DNA of 56,688 bases from an uncultured Lachnotalea sp. (GCA_948470255.1 CAOKOS010000011.1:1-56688), one strand, 5' to 3'. Numbered from the stretch's first letter, positions 6,841-14,782 are shown. The notes: a model not told the origin generated them from the letters alone. Translations and numbers: made by a program.

Positions 6841-9333
6841 ATGGCAGATTTAAAAACCACACGATGGAGTAGCCAGGTGACACCAGACAATGTCTGGAAG
6901 GAGTATCCACGCCCGGATTTTGTGAGACAGGGATGGAAAAATTTAAATGGTCTGTGGGAATATGCATTTACAAAAGGGAAGCATGTCCCGACCCAGTTTG
7001 ACGGAAAAATCCTGGTGCCTTTTTCCCCGGAGGCGCCGCTTTCTGGTGTGGGCCGTCAGCTTTTACCGGAAGAATTTCTCTGGTACAGGACAAGTTTTTT
7101 TCTGGAGAAAGGGGAGTTATCCGGCGGCCGGAGGCTGCTTCTTCATTTCGGCGCTGTTGACCAGACTTGTACTGTCTATGTAAACGGGGTGGAAAGTGCA
7201 TACCATACAGGCGGATATCTTCCTTTCACGGTGGATATTACAGAATTTTGTACAGATGGGGAGCAGAAGATCCTTTTATGGGTGCAGGATATCAGCGATA
7301 CGGGATGGCACAGCAGGGGAAAGCAAAAATTAAAATCCGGCGGGATGTTCTATACGGCCCAGAGTGGTATCTGGCAGACGGTATGGCTGGAATCTGTGCC
7401 AAAGTATTTTTTCTGCAATGTGCGGATCAGGCCGGATTATGATAACAGCCTGATCAGGCTCCGCCTGTCGGCAAACATGCCGGAAAAGGCAGTCCTCACG
7501 GTCTTTGAGGATTTTACGGACGATATATTGAAACATTTCCTGGAAACAGGCGAAGTTTCCGGGAGTCAGCGGCTTTCCATGGCGGCAGATACAGGTCAGG
7601 AATGTGAGATTCCCATGGGCGGTTTTCAGGGCTGGTCCCCTGAATCGCCAAAGCTTTATGGACTGTTAATTGAGGGAAAGGAAGATACAGTCCTCACTTA
7701 TTTTGCCATGCGTAAATGCCAGGTACAGAAAGACCAGCAGGGGATTTCCAGACTGTATCTGAATAATCAGCCATATTTCCAGACGGGCCTTTTAGATCAG
7801 GGCTATTGGCCCGACGGACTCTATACGGCGCCCTGCGATGAGGCGCTGGTTTTTGATATTAAAACTGCGAAATCCATGGGGTTTAACCTGTTGCGGAAAC
7901 ATGTGAAAGTGGAGGCAGGGCGTTGGTATTATCATTGTGACCGGATTGGGATGCTGGTATGGCAGGACATGGTAAACGGCGGAAGCGCCTATCATTCCTG
8001 GTTTGTGACATATCTGGCAACGGCTGCCAGCTGTCTACATGTTCCTGTGAAAGATAGCCACCGAAGGCTTTTGTCAAGACGTGAAAAAGAGGGGCGGCGG
8101 CAGTTTGTAAGAGAACTGCGGGACATGGTAAAAGCCCTCTACAATCATCCCAGTATTGTTTGCTGGATCCCTTTCAATGAAGGCTGGGGTCAGTTTGACG
8201 GGACGGCAGTGACAAAATATCTCAGGGGCCTTGATCAAACCAGGCTCATTGACCAGGCCAGCGGTTGGTTTGACCAGGGAGGCGGCGATATTGAGAGTAT
8301 CCATTCTTATTTCTTTCCTTACACCTTCCGGAAGAGAGACAGGGCGGCAGCCCTTACAGAATACGGTGGATACTGCCTTTTGGTGGAGGGGCATCGCTAT
8401 GCCCGAAAAACCTATGGCTACCGACAGTATCTGAAGACAGAGGCCTTTTCTGCGGCGGTGGAGAGGCTCATAAAAAAGGCGGTGCAGGACAGAATAGACG
8501 AGGGGCTTTCTGCGGCAGTTTATACTCAGCTTTCTGATGTGGAAGAAGAAGTCAACGGACTGTTAACCTATGACAGGGAAATCCTCAAAATACCGGCAGA
8601 ACGAATGGAGGCCATAAACGGGCAGTTAAAGGAAATGGTGAAACAGAAAGGATTCCGGAAAAGGGCTGTACAATCAAAAGCAGCCATTGCGGTCATTGGC
8701 GGAGCCGACGGTCCCACATCTGTTTTTCTGGCAGGTAAAAAAAGAAGCTCTCCAAAAAAGCAGAGGACCTGGAAACGGAAGCTGAAGCAGAAAGCAGAGG
8801 AGATTATCCCGAACGGTCATACCACACAGGAACTGAAAGAATATTTGAAAGGAACTTATGGGGCAAAACCAGTTTCAGAGGATTCAGAAGAATACTCTTT
8901 TTTTTACCGCGCCATGAAAACTAATTTGGTGCTTCAGGAAAGACAGGAGCTTTTAAAAACGCCGAAACCGGAATTTCCTGTTCTTTCCAAAAAAAAGCTT
9001 CAGCCAGAGAATAAAAAAGCGGTGCAAGCCTATACGGATGCCCTGGATCAGCGGTTCAAAGAAGCGGAAGAAATTCCTGATGAAATGATTCCCATGGTTT
9101 TCTCTGTATATCAGTTTCCTATCATGGAACAAGGACGAAAAGTGGGGGATGTGACAGTGGAGCTGGAGGATATCCGCCAAAAAGTCGGCATTTCTTATTC
9201 CACCACAGAAGAGCGGGAAAAACCCATTAAAATATCGAAAGATATTATCCGGTATTTCGGGGTGCGGCCCGAAGACATCGCGACACAGAATGAGCGGCTG
9301 GCTAGATACCTTTCTATAAACGAAGAAATATAA
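6841..9333 (+). CDS. Glycoside hydrolase family 2 protein with IGGADGPT-containing C-terminal extension
   Basis: An 830-residue protein without a signal peptide, so probably cytoplasmic. It has a GH2 N-terminal sugar-binding jelly roll (about 20-180), an Ig-like domain (about 185-290) and a TIM barrel (about 300-560). The candidate acid/base is Glu447 in PFNEGWGQFD and the candidate nucleophile is Glu507 in LTEYGG. Substrate class (beta-galactoside, glucuronide or mannoside) cannot be decided. After the barrel comes a Lys-rich extension with IAVIGGADGPTSVFLAGK (616-633). That motif is otherwise familiar from beta subunits of Na+-translocating decarboxylases. About 195 unrecognised, charged residues follow. 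The start follows AGAGGAAG. Last gene of the deoD-cls run. Confidence 0.85.
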   Translation: MADLKTTRWSSQVTPDNVWKEYPRPDFVRQGWKNLNGLWEYAFTKGKHVPTQFDGKILVPFSPEAPLSGVGRQLLPEEFLWYRTSFFLEKGELSGGRRLLLHFGAVDQTCTVYVNGVESAYHTGGYLPFTVDITEFCTDGEQKILLWVQDISDTGWHSRGKQKLKSGGMFYTAQSGIWQTVWLESVPKYFFCNVRIRPDYDNSLIRLRLSANMPEKAVLTVFEDFTDDILKHFLETGEVSGSQRLSMAADTGQECEIPMGGFQGWSPESPKLYGLLIEGKEDTVLTYFAMRKCQVQKDQQGISRLYLNNQPYFQTGLLDQGYWPDGLYTAPCDEALVFDIKTAKSMGFNLLRKHVKVEAGRWYYHCDRIGMLVWQDMVNGGSAYHSWFVTYLATAASCLHVPVKDSHRRLLSRREKEGRRQFVRELRDMVKALYNHPSIVCWIPFNEGWGQFDGTAVTKYLRGLDQTRLIDQASGWFDQGGGDIESIHSYFFPYTFRKRDRAAALTEYGGYCLLVEGHRYARKTYGYRQYLKTEAFSAAVERLIKKAVQDRIDEGLSAAVYTQLSDVEEEVNGLLTYDREILKIPAERMEAINGQLKEMVKQKGFRKRAVQSKAAIAVIGGADGPTSVFLAGKKRSSPKKQRTWKRKLKQKAEEIIPNGHTTQELKEYLKGTYGAKPVSEDSEEYSFFYRAMKTNLVLQERQELLKTPKPEFPVLSKKKLQPENKKAVQAYTDALDQRFKEAEEIPDEMIPMVFSVYQFPIMEQGRKVGDVTVELEDIRQKVGISYSTTEEREKPIKISKDIIRYFGVRPEDIATQNERLARYLSINEEI

Positions 9334-9349
9334 AAAGAGCTTTTATTGG

Positions 9350-9423
9350 CTTCTGCCAAATGATACAAATGGTTCGCTGCCTGTTTCACCAGACAGTGAA
9401 CTATTTGCACAATTTGGCAGAAG
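9350..9423. repeat. Long imperfect inverted repeat between convergent genes
   Basis: Two 34-nt arms (9350-9383 and 9390-9423) are complementary at 28 of 34 positions, with most of the rest compatible with G-U pairs in one RNA strand. The loop is 6 nt. It lies in the 113-nt gap between the convergent GH2 and PTS-like genes and may act as a bidirectional terminator. There is a T-rich run (TTTCTTT) only on the right. Confidence 0.65.
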
Positions 9424-9446
9424 TTTCTTTGAAGTTCTGCTTATTT

Positions 9447-10502
9447 TTAGACGTCCAGTTTCATATCCCCGTCCTGAATCCATCCTTTTTTCCGCATAAA
9501 CCAGGAGATCGCGAAAGCGAGGGCGCCTGGAAGAAGGAAGTGAAGTAAAACGATTTTAAGAAGGACTATGGCAGCGCCTTCAGCGGCGGCCATGGTCTGG
9601 AAGGTCATGATCTGCCCTACCAGCCCGGCGGTTCCCATACCAGAACCTACGGGATTGTTGCTCATATGGAAAACCAGTGTGGATATGGGACCCAAAATGG
9701 CGCTGGTGACGATGGCCGGAAGCCAGATAATGGGCTTGCGGACGATATTGGGCACCTGAAGCATACTGGTTCCGATTCCCTGGGCCAAAAGGCCTCCCAT
9801 TTTATTTTCCCTATAACTGGCCACTGCAAAGCCAACCATGTTGGCACAACAGCCTACGGTGGCAGCTCCTGCCGAAAGCCCGGACAGGCTTAAGGAAACG
9901 CCAAGGGCAGCGGAACTTATGGGAAGAGTCAGGATCATACCCATAAGGATCGACACGATGATCCCCATTAAGAAAGGCTGCTGCTCTGTCCCCCAGTTGA
10001 TGAGGGTTCCCAAAGAAGTCATAAAAGCGGAGATGGGAGGGCTGAAAACCAGGCCGACAGCAGAACCGGAGAGAATACAGACAATGGGGGTCAGTATGAT
10101 ATCCAGCTTTGTTTTTCCAGAAATCAGGTGTCCCAGTTCGATGCCAACATAGGCGGCAATAAATGCCCCCAAAGGCTCACCGGGGCCAGCCAGGACGATG
10201 GCTCCGTCTACCAGTACCTGCCCGGCAATGATTTTTCCTGCAAAGGCGCCCACCATACCGGTGGTGGCAGCGGAAAGTGTCACCAGGGGGGATTCTTTAA
10301 ATTTACAGGCAACGCCGCAGCCAATACCTGCACCTGTCAGGGCTGCCGCCACCTTTCCCAACAGGAATAAATAGTTACCCACTGTCCCCCCCATCAAGGT
10401 TCCAATTTGCTGGATAATTGTCCCTACAATCAGTGTGGAAAACAGACCTGTAGCCATACCGCTGAGGCCGTCGATAAACAGTCGGTTCAGCCATTTTTTC
10501 AT
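9447..10502 (-). CDS. PTS-type sugar transporter subunit IIC (PTS_EIIC_2-like)
   Basis: A 351-residue, very hydrophobic protein with about nine to ten transmembrane segments and many Gly/Ala-rich helices. It resembles the stand-alone membrane IIC family (PF13303-like) found without partner IIA or IIB domains. The sequence begins with an amphipathic segment (MKKWLNRLFIDGLSGMATGL) and holds LPISSAALGVSLSLSGLSAG and PVGSGMGTAGLVGQ loops. No cytoplasmic phosphoryl-carrier domain is present or adjacent, so transport mode and substrate are unknown. It is transcribed alone from a good promoter (10550-10578). A 16-bp palindrome sits in its leader. It converges on the GH2 gene. Confidence 0.75.
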   Translation of the reverse strand: MKKWLNRLFIDGLSGMATGLFSTLIVGTIIQQIGTLMGGTVGNYLFLLGKVAAALTGAGIGCGVACKFKESPLVTLSAATTGMVGAFAGKIIAGQVLVDGAIVLAGPGEPLGAFIAAYVGIELGHLISGKTKLDIILTPIVCILSGSAVGLVFSPPISAFMTSLGTLINWGTEQQPFLMGIIVSILMGMILTLPISSAALGVSLSLSGLSAGAATVGCCANMVGFAVASYRENKMGGLLAQGIGTSMLQVPNIVRKPIIWLPAIVTSAILGPISTLVFHMSNNPVGSGMGTAGLVGQIMTFQTMAAAEGAAIVLLKIVLLHFLLPGALAFAISWFMRKKGWIQDGDMKLDV

Positions 10503-10522
10503 GTGAATTACCGCCTTTCTGT

Positions 10523-10538
10523 ATATCCATATGGATAT
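10523..10538. promoter_or_regulatory. 16-bp perfect palindrome in leader of the PTS-like gene
   Basis: ATATCCATATGGATAT is a perfect palindrome between the predicted transcription start and the start codon of the PTS-like gene. Position and symmetry suit a repressor operator; the protein that would bind it is not evident here. Confidence 0.45.
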
Positions 10539-10549
10539 GCATTTCTGTA

Positions 10550-10578
10550 AACATATTTTATATCAACTGTCTTGTCAA
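10550..10578 (-). promoter_or_regulatory. Sigma-A type promoter for the PTS-like gene
   Basis: On the minus strand TTGACA (10573-10578), a 17-nt spacer and TATGTT (10550-10555) match the housekeeping consensus well. The start codon is about 48 nt downstream. Confidence 0.65.
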
Positions 10579-10686
10579 CTGACGTCCCCAACTATAACAC
10601 AAAATGGGAAAAGGCGCAAGTGGAAATCAAACAGGATAGTAAAGAATAAAAATATAGAAGTGTAAAAAGAGAGGGGCGAAAAGATA

Positions 10687-10721
10687 AATCCCCTTCAGGT
10701 TTGAAAGCACTGAGGGGGATT
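10687..10721 (-). terminator. Hairpin downstream of lexA
   Basis: AATCCCCTTCAG (10687-10698) pairs with CTGAGGGGGATT (10710-10721), a 12-bp stem with one G-U. On the minus strand it is followed by TATCTTTT, a weak T tract. It lies 45 nt past the lexA stop. Confidence 0.5.
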
Positions 10722-10765
10722 GGTATGTTGTGAAGATCCGATATAATCAACATTTTTTATAAACA

Positions 10766-11380
10766 TTATCCCATCATGCGGAACAATCCAATGACTTTTC
10801 CAATAATCTTTACTTTATCTACAATAATCGGCTCCATAGAATCATTTTCCGGCTGTAAACGATAATGGCCGTTTTCTTTAAAAAAACGCTTTATTGTGGC
10901 AGAATCCTCCACCAGTGCAGCAACAATATCCCCGTTAGAAGCAGTCGAGGTAACAGCGCAAAGAACCTGATCGCCATCTAAAATACCAATATTTATCATA
11001 CTTTCGCCTTTGACATGAAGCATATAAGTATCGACATTTGGAAGCATCTCTGCAGGAAAGGGAAAATAGCTTTCAATATTTTCTGCTGCAAGAATGGGCT
11101 GCCCGGCAGCTATGGTGCCAAGAACCGGAACCTGTACCATTTCCCGCCTGGTAAGGCCAAATACATCATCTACGATCTCGATGGCTCTGGGTTTTGTCGG
11201 ATCTTTACGGATATAGCCGTTTTTTTCAAGGGTTTCCAAATGAGAATGTACAGATGAAGTTGATTTTAAATGCACTTTTTCACAAATTTCCCGTACAGTA
11301 GGCGGATATCCTTTTTTCAAAATCTCTTTTTTTATAAATTCAAGAATTTCTGTTTGTTTTGCAGTTATTTTACCGGGCAT
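10766..11380 (-). CDS. lexA: LexA repressor, SOS master regulator
   Basis: A 204-residue protein with an N-terminal winged helix-turn-helix (about 1-70, including PPTVREICEKV and STSSVHSHLETL) and a C-terminal S24 self-cleavage domain. The cleavage bond is Ala92-Gly93 (TIAAGQP). The catalytic pair is Ser127 (VKGESM) and Lys164 (SATIKRF). It represses DNA-damage genes until RecA filaments trigger autocleavage. The start codon has AGGAGGAAAC just upstream. It is transcribed divergently from the YneA-like gene. LexA-box-like sites in the shared gap, one inside its own promoter spacer, indicate autoregulation. Confidence 0.96.
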   Translation of the reverse strand: MPGKITAKQTEILEFIKKEILKKGYPPTVREICEKVHLKSTSSVHSHLETLEKNGYIRKDPTKPRAIEIVDDVFGLTRREMVQVPVLGTIAAGQPILAAENIESYFPFPAEMLPNVDTYMLHVKGESMINIGILDGDQVLCAVTSTASNGDIVAALVEDSATIKRFFKENGHYRLQPENDSMEPIIVDKVKIIGKVIGLFRMMG

Positions 11381-11409
11381 AAGTTTCCTCCTCCAAATAT
11401 TCTAAGTCA

Positions 11410-11438
11410 ATAGTAACATACGTTCGATCAATTTGCAA
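11410..11438 (-). promoter_or_regulatory. lexA promoter with embedded LexA box
   Basis: On the minus strand TTGCAA (11433-11438), a 17-nt spacer and TACTAT (11410-11415). The LexA-box-like sequence CGAACGTATGTTAC (11413-11426) fills the spacer and touches the -10, as expected for autorepression. Confidence 0.75.
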
Positions 11439-11551
11439 GCAAAAATTCCAAACATTTGTTTGAAATTTTTCTCAACAACTATTGACAAACATTTGTTCAT
11501 AATTTAAAATGAAAAACATATCAGGAACAGATGTTTGCAAACATTAGTTTT
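11413..11551. promoter_or_regulatory. Cluster of five LexA-box-like operators
   Basis: 14-mers resembling the Gram-positive SOS box CGAACRNRYGTTYG occur at 11413-11426 (minus CGAACGTATGTTAC), 11449-11462 (CAAACATTTGTTTG), 11486-11499 (CAAACATTTGTTCA), 11524-11537 (GGAACAGATGTTTG) and 11538-11551 (CAAACATTAGTTTT). The first is in the lexA promoter, the third in the promoter of the divergent gene, and the last two abut in its leader. The last is the weakest match. Confidence 0.8.
11482..11510 (+). promoter_or_regulatory. Promoter of the YneA-like gene with embedded LexA box
   Basis: TTGACA (11482-11487), a 17-nt spacer and TAAAAT (11505-11510). The LexA-box-like site at 11486-11499 overlaps the end of the -35 and most of the spacer, so bound LexA should block polymerase. 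Confidence 0.75.
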
Positions 11552-11570
11552 GTAGTATTAAGGAGGATAT

Positions 11571-11897
11571 ATGTGGAAAAGAATAAAAAAATTTTTGAAA
11601 CAAAGGAAAAATATTATCATTCTAAGCAGCATTATTACCGTGGCTTCTGCATTTTTTTTCGGAGCAATTGTCAGTGCAAATACTGAAAAAGAAGAAAACC
11701 ATTTATACAAATATTATACTTCTGTACAGATTCATCCAGGCGATACCTTGTGGGATATTGCTTCTGAATATTGCCACGATTCCACACAAGTAAACGCTTA
11801 TGTTAAAGAGTTAAAGCAAATCAACCATTTAAGCAGCAATGAAATTTATGCCGGAAAGTATCTGACTGTGATATATTATTCTGATGAATACAAATAA
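11571..11897 (+). CDS. yneA: YneA-like SOS cell-division inhibitor (TM + LysM)
   Basis: A 108-residue protein with a basic N-terminus, one transmembrane helix (about 14-35) and an extracytoplasmic LysM domain (about 49-102, with IHPGDTLWDIASEY at its start). This is the architecture of Bacillus YneA, which is made during SOS and delays septation; its gene is likewise divergent from lexA. The start follows AAGGAGGAT. The gene has its own LexA-controlled promoter and further LexA-like boxes in the leader, which supports the assignment more than sequence identity does. A general LysM wall protein is the alternative. Confidence 0.82.
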   Translation: MWKRIKKFLKQRKNIIILSSIITVASAFFFGAIVSANTEKEENHLYKYYTSVQIHPGDTLWDIASEYCHDSTQVNAYVKELKQINHLSSNEIYAGKYLTVIYYSDEYK

Positions 11898-11943
11898 CAA
11901 ATCTGTCCTTTGATTTAGTTCTTTACAAGTTAATAGTTTTCCA

Positions 11944-11972
11944 TTGACGAATATTTTCTTGTTTTATATAAT
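11944..11972 (+). promoter_or_regulatory. Strong promoter for the ChW L,D-transpeptidase gene
   Basis: TTGACG (11944-11949), a 17-nt spacer and a consensus TATAAT (11967-11972). The start codon is 59 nt downstream, preceded by GAAGAAGAGG. Confidence 0.75.
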
Positions 11973-12031
11973 GAAACGAGAAAACATTTTTGACCATATC
12001 TTAAAGTATTATTTAAAGAAGAAGAGGGCTT

Positions 12032-13660
12032 ATGAAAAGGCAAAAAAACAAATGCAAATGGTTCTTTTATATTTTGTTAGTGACCTCCTGCTTATTTGCA
12101 AGTTATAGAAGTGCATCTGCGCAAGGTACACGAAATGCTTCTGTGACATATCGAACACATATTCAGACCTATGATTGGCAGAATTGGCGGTCAGATGGAC
12201 AAACGGCTGGAGTGACCGGACAATCCAAACGTTTGGAAGCCATCGAAATACGTCTCAATTCTTCTTATTCAGGAAATATCCAATACCGTACCCACGTTCA
12301 GTCTTACGGATGGCAAAACTGGAAAACTAATGGACAGATGGCCGGGACAAGCGGGCAGTCTAAACGGCTTGAGGCCATTGAAATACGGTTATCTGGAGAA
12401 ATTGCAAATTATTATGATGTTTATTACCGAACACATATTCAGAGTTATGGCTGGCTGGGATGGGCGAAAAATGGTCAACCAGCTGGTTCTTCCGGTTATT
12501 CTAAGCGGCTGGAAGCCATTGAAATTAAGCTGGTTCCTAAAAATAGCCAGCTGCCAAGCGGCGGTAAAGCAGCTTATGTAACTTCGGATCTTATTAGTTA
12601 TTCCGTTCACGTTCAATCTTATGGATGGCAGCCAGAAGTGAGGAACGGAAAAATGGCAGGGACCACAGGGCTGGGCAAGCGGTTGGAGGCTATCCAGATT
12701 TCCTTGGATAAAAACAATAATCTGTCAGGAGGTATTACATACCGTACCTACGTTCAGTCTTACGGATGGATGAACTGGGTAGAGGGGGGGAAGACAAGCG
12801 GCACCAGTGGACAATCTAAACGTTTGGAAGCCATTCAGATCAAATTGACTGGGGATATGGCAAAAAACTATGACATTTATTATCGTGTCCATGCACAGAC
12901 TTACGGCTGGCTGGGATGGGCGAAAAATGGTCAACCGGCTGGGACTGCCGGACAGTCTAAGCGGCTGGAAGCCATCGAAATTGTCTTAAAGAAAAAGGGG
13001 GAAGCCGCCCCTGGCTCCACATCCGGTTATTACTATTTTCAGACCATGGAGAATCTGATGGATACGGTTGACGGCATAAAGGGGACATCCCAGATCATTA
13101 CTGTGGTTGGAAATGGAACACGTACGGGAGCTAACCTAAATTTCTGGCAAAAAAATGGAAATCAGTGGCAGAAGAGAATTGACACAAGAGCCGACATCGG
13201 AATGAATGGTTTCTCTGACCATACCTATGAAGGGGATGGGACAACGCCAACAGGCTGTTATGAACTTGGAATGGCTTTTGGGAACAAATCTAATCCTGGA
13301 ACAGTGCTACAGTGGGTCGATGTAAATCCTTATCACTATTGGATTGATGATTTGAACAGCAGGTATTATAATCAGCTAATTGACAGCCGGAATATTCCAA
13401 CTGGGTGGAATTCAGGAGAGCATTTATCAGACTATGTCCCTGCCTATAACTACTCAGTAAATATTGAAGTAAATCCTCAATGCCGAAAAGATTCTACATC
13501 AGCTATTTTCCTGCATTGTTTCAGCCGCCAATCCTATACTTGGGGATGTGTAGCCATAGCAGAAAATGAAATGAGAACCGTATTGCAGATTTTGAAGCCG
13601 GGAGCGCGTATTGTTATGGTAAGAAACAAGGAAGACCTTTTAAATTATATGGAATATTAA
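12032..13660 (+). CDS. Secreted ChW-repeat protein with L,D-transpeptidase-like (YkuD) domain
   Basis: A 542-residue protein with a signal peptide or anchor (about 9-30, ending near SASAQG). Six ChW repeats follow (about 38-75, 84-120, 130-167, 188-225, 236-272, 282-319), each with YR(T/V)H-Q(S/T)YGW and a closing (S/G)KRLEAI(E/Q)I. ChW (clostridial hydrophobic with conserved Trp) repeats are thought to mediate surface attachment or interactions. The C-terminal domain (about 333-542) resembles YkuD L,D-transpeptidases: candidate His495 and Cys506 in FLHCF...WGCVAI, a compressed form of the usual HG...SxGC(I/V) motif. Activity is therefore inferred. Repeats 3 and 6 share WLGWAKNGQPAG, suggesting duplication of a three-repeat block. 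Confidence 0.82.
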   Translation: MKRQKNKCKWFFYILLVTSCLFASYRSASAQGTRNASVTYRTHIQTYDWQNWRSDGQTAGVTGQSKRLEAIEIRLNSSYSGNIQYRTHVQSYGWQNWKTNGQMAGTSGQSKRLEAIEIRLSGEIANYYDVYYRTHIQSYGWLGWAKNGQPAGSSGYSKRLEAIEIKLVPKNSQLPSGGKAAYVTSDLISYSVHVQSYGWQPEVRNGKMAGTTGLGKRLEAIQISLDKNNNLSGGITYRTYVQSYGWMNWVEGGKTSGTSGQSKRLEAIQIKLTGDMAKNYDIYYRVHAQTYGWLGWAKNGQPAGTAGQSKRLEAIEIVLKKKGEAAPGSTSGYYYFQTMENLMDTVDGIKGTSQIITVVGNGTRTGANLNFWQKNGNQWQKRIDTRADIGMNGFSDHTYEGDGTTPTGCYELGMAFGNKSNPGTVLQWVDVNPYHYWIDDLNSRYYNQLIDSRNIPTGWNSGEHLSDYVPAYNYSVNIEVNPQCRKDSTSAIFLHCFSRQSYTWGCVAIAENEMRTVLQILKPGARIVMVRNKEDLLNYMEY

Positions 13661-13689
13661 AATCCAAAAGATGTAATCGGATTCCTTTT

Positions 13690-13737
13690 AAAAACCTGGA
13701 AGGCGACGTGATAGCTGTCACCCCCTTCCAGGTTTTT
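13690..13737 (+). terminator. Terminator after the ChW gene, overlapping the recombinase 3' end
   Basis: AAAAACCTGGAAGG (13690-13703) pairs perfectly with 13724-13737. An inner GTGA/TCAC extends the stem and the right arm ends in TTTTT. Both ends are A/T-rich, so it may work in both directions. The right arm is inside the last codons of the convergent recombinase gene. Confidence 0.8.
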
Positions 13738-14782
13738 CACGCAGGCGTACTGCATTTCTTGCACTGCGACGGCGTTCTTCTTCCAAAGCTGCATAATGCT
13801 TTCTGGTAGTATTGACGTCGGAATGTCCTAACACATCGGCCACCAGATAAATATCGCCAGTTTCCTGATATAAATTAGTACCGTAAGTACTACGTAGTTT
13901 GTGAGGCGTAATCTTTTTTAAGGGTGTTACAATTTTCGCATACTTTTTCACCAGGTTTTCTACACTTTTCACACTGATACGTTTTAACTGGAGAGAGAGG
14001 AAGAGTGCCTGCTCATGTCCGTCGGCCGGGATTATTTGCTTCCTTTTTTCTAAATAATCCAAAAGTGCTTCACGGACTTCTTCCCCAAAATAAACAACAA
14101 CTTCCTTTCCACCTTTTCTATGAATACGGATACCATCATTTTTTAAGTCTACGTCGTTTAAATCAAGCCCCACACATTCTGAGACACGAATACCAGTACC
14201 TAAAAGCAGCGTGAGGAGCGCCATATCACGGATTTTGGTTTTTTCATGAAAAGTCCTTTGTCGGTCAGTAAGCCCTTCTCCATTTTCTACACTGTCGAGA
14301 AGCATTGCCACCTCATCAATGTCCAACCGAATGATATCTTTTGAATGTAATTTAGGCAACGAAACTAAAGCCGCCGGATTGTTCTGCAGCATTTCTTTCT
14401 TATAAAAGTAATTATAAAAAGTTTTTAAAGACGACAATTTTCTTGTGATACCCCGTTCTTTGTTAATATGTTCCAGACTCTCTTCATTGGAATAATACTT
14501 TAAATATTCCATATATTCTTCTAAGTCCAAAGCCTTTACCAAATCTAAATCAGAAAGCGTAATATCTTTTATTTCCTTGTTTTTGTAATAAGGGTTCTCT
14601 TTTATTAAAAAATCAAAAAAAACCTTCAGATCATAAGCGTATGCAATCCTTGTCCGTGAGGAAGTGGTCTGTTCAATTCCCCGGAAAAAGGTTACACAAA
14701 AAGAGGGGAGGGAAGCAAGTAGTTCTCTCAACTTTTTTGTATTTTGAATATCTACCTGTTCGTAGTAAGGTCTTCGTTCCAT
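13718..14782 (-). CDS. Tyrosine recombinase/integrase, Xer-like
   Basis: A 354-residue site-specific recombinase. The N-terminal SAM-like core-binding domain spans about 25-135 and the catalytic domain about 150-340. Catalytic residues are all visible: Arg199 (GTGIRVSECVGL), Lys223 or Lys226 (RKGGKE), His294 and Arg297 (HKLRSTYG), His320 (LGHSDVNTT) and Tyr330 (RKHYAALEE). It is longer than typical XerC/XerD (about 300) because of a longer N-terminus and a small insertion near 95-110. It follows the ttcA-like gene by 15 nt. No att sites or phage genes surround it, which suggests a resident Xer-type enzyme rather than a mobile-element integrase. The last codons are inside a terminator hairpin. 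Confidence 0.88.
   Translation of the reverse strand: MERRPYYEQVDIQNTKKLRELLASLPSFCVTFFRGIEQTTSSRTRIAYAYDLKVFFDFLIKENPYYKNKEIKDITLSDLDLVKALDLEEYMEYLKYYSNEESLEHINKERGITRKLSSLKTFYNYFYKKEMLQNNPAALVSLPKLHSKDIIRLDIDEVAMLLDSVENGEGLTDRQRTFHEKTKIRDMALLTLLLGTGIRVSECVGLDLNDVDLKNDGIRIHRKGGKEVVVYFGEEVREALLDYLEKRKQIIPADGHEQALFLSLQLKRISVKSVENLVKKYAKIVTPLKKITPHKLRSTYGTNLYQETGDIYLVADVLGHSDVNTTRKHYAALEEERRRSARNAVRLREKPGRG

Noticed and set aside
12140..12990. Regular DNA repeats suggesting CRISPR or a minisatellite
   Set aside because: The repeats are codons of the six ChW protein repeats, spaced about 110-150 bp and diverged at third positions; there are no spacer-like units.
13718..14782. Tyrosine recombinase as marker of a prophage or integrative element
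   Set aside because: No phage, conjugation or att-repeat sequences surround it and its neighbours are core genes.
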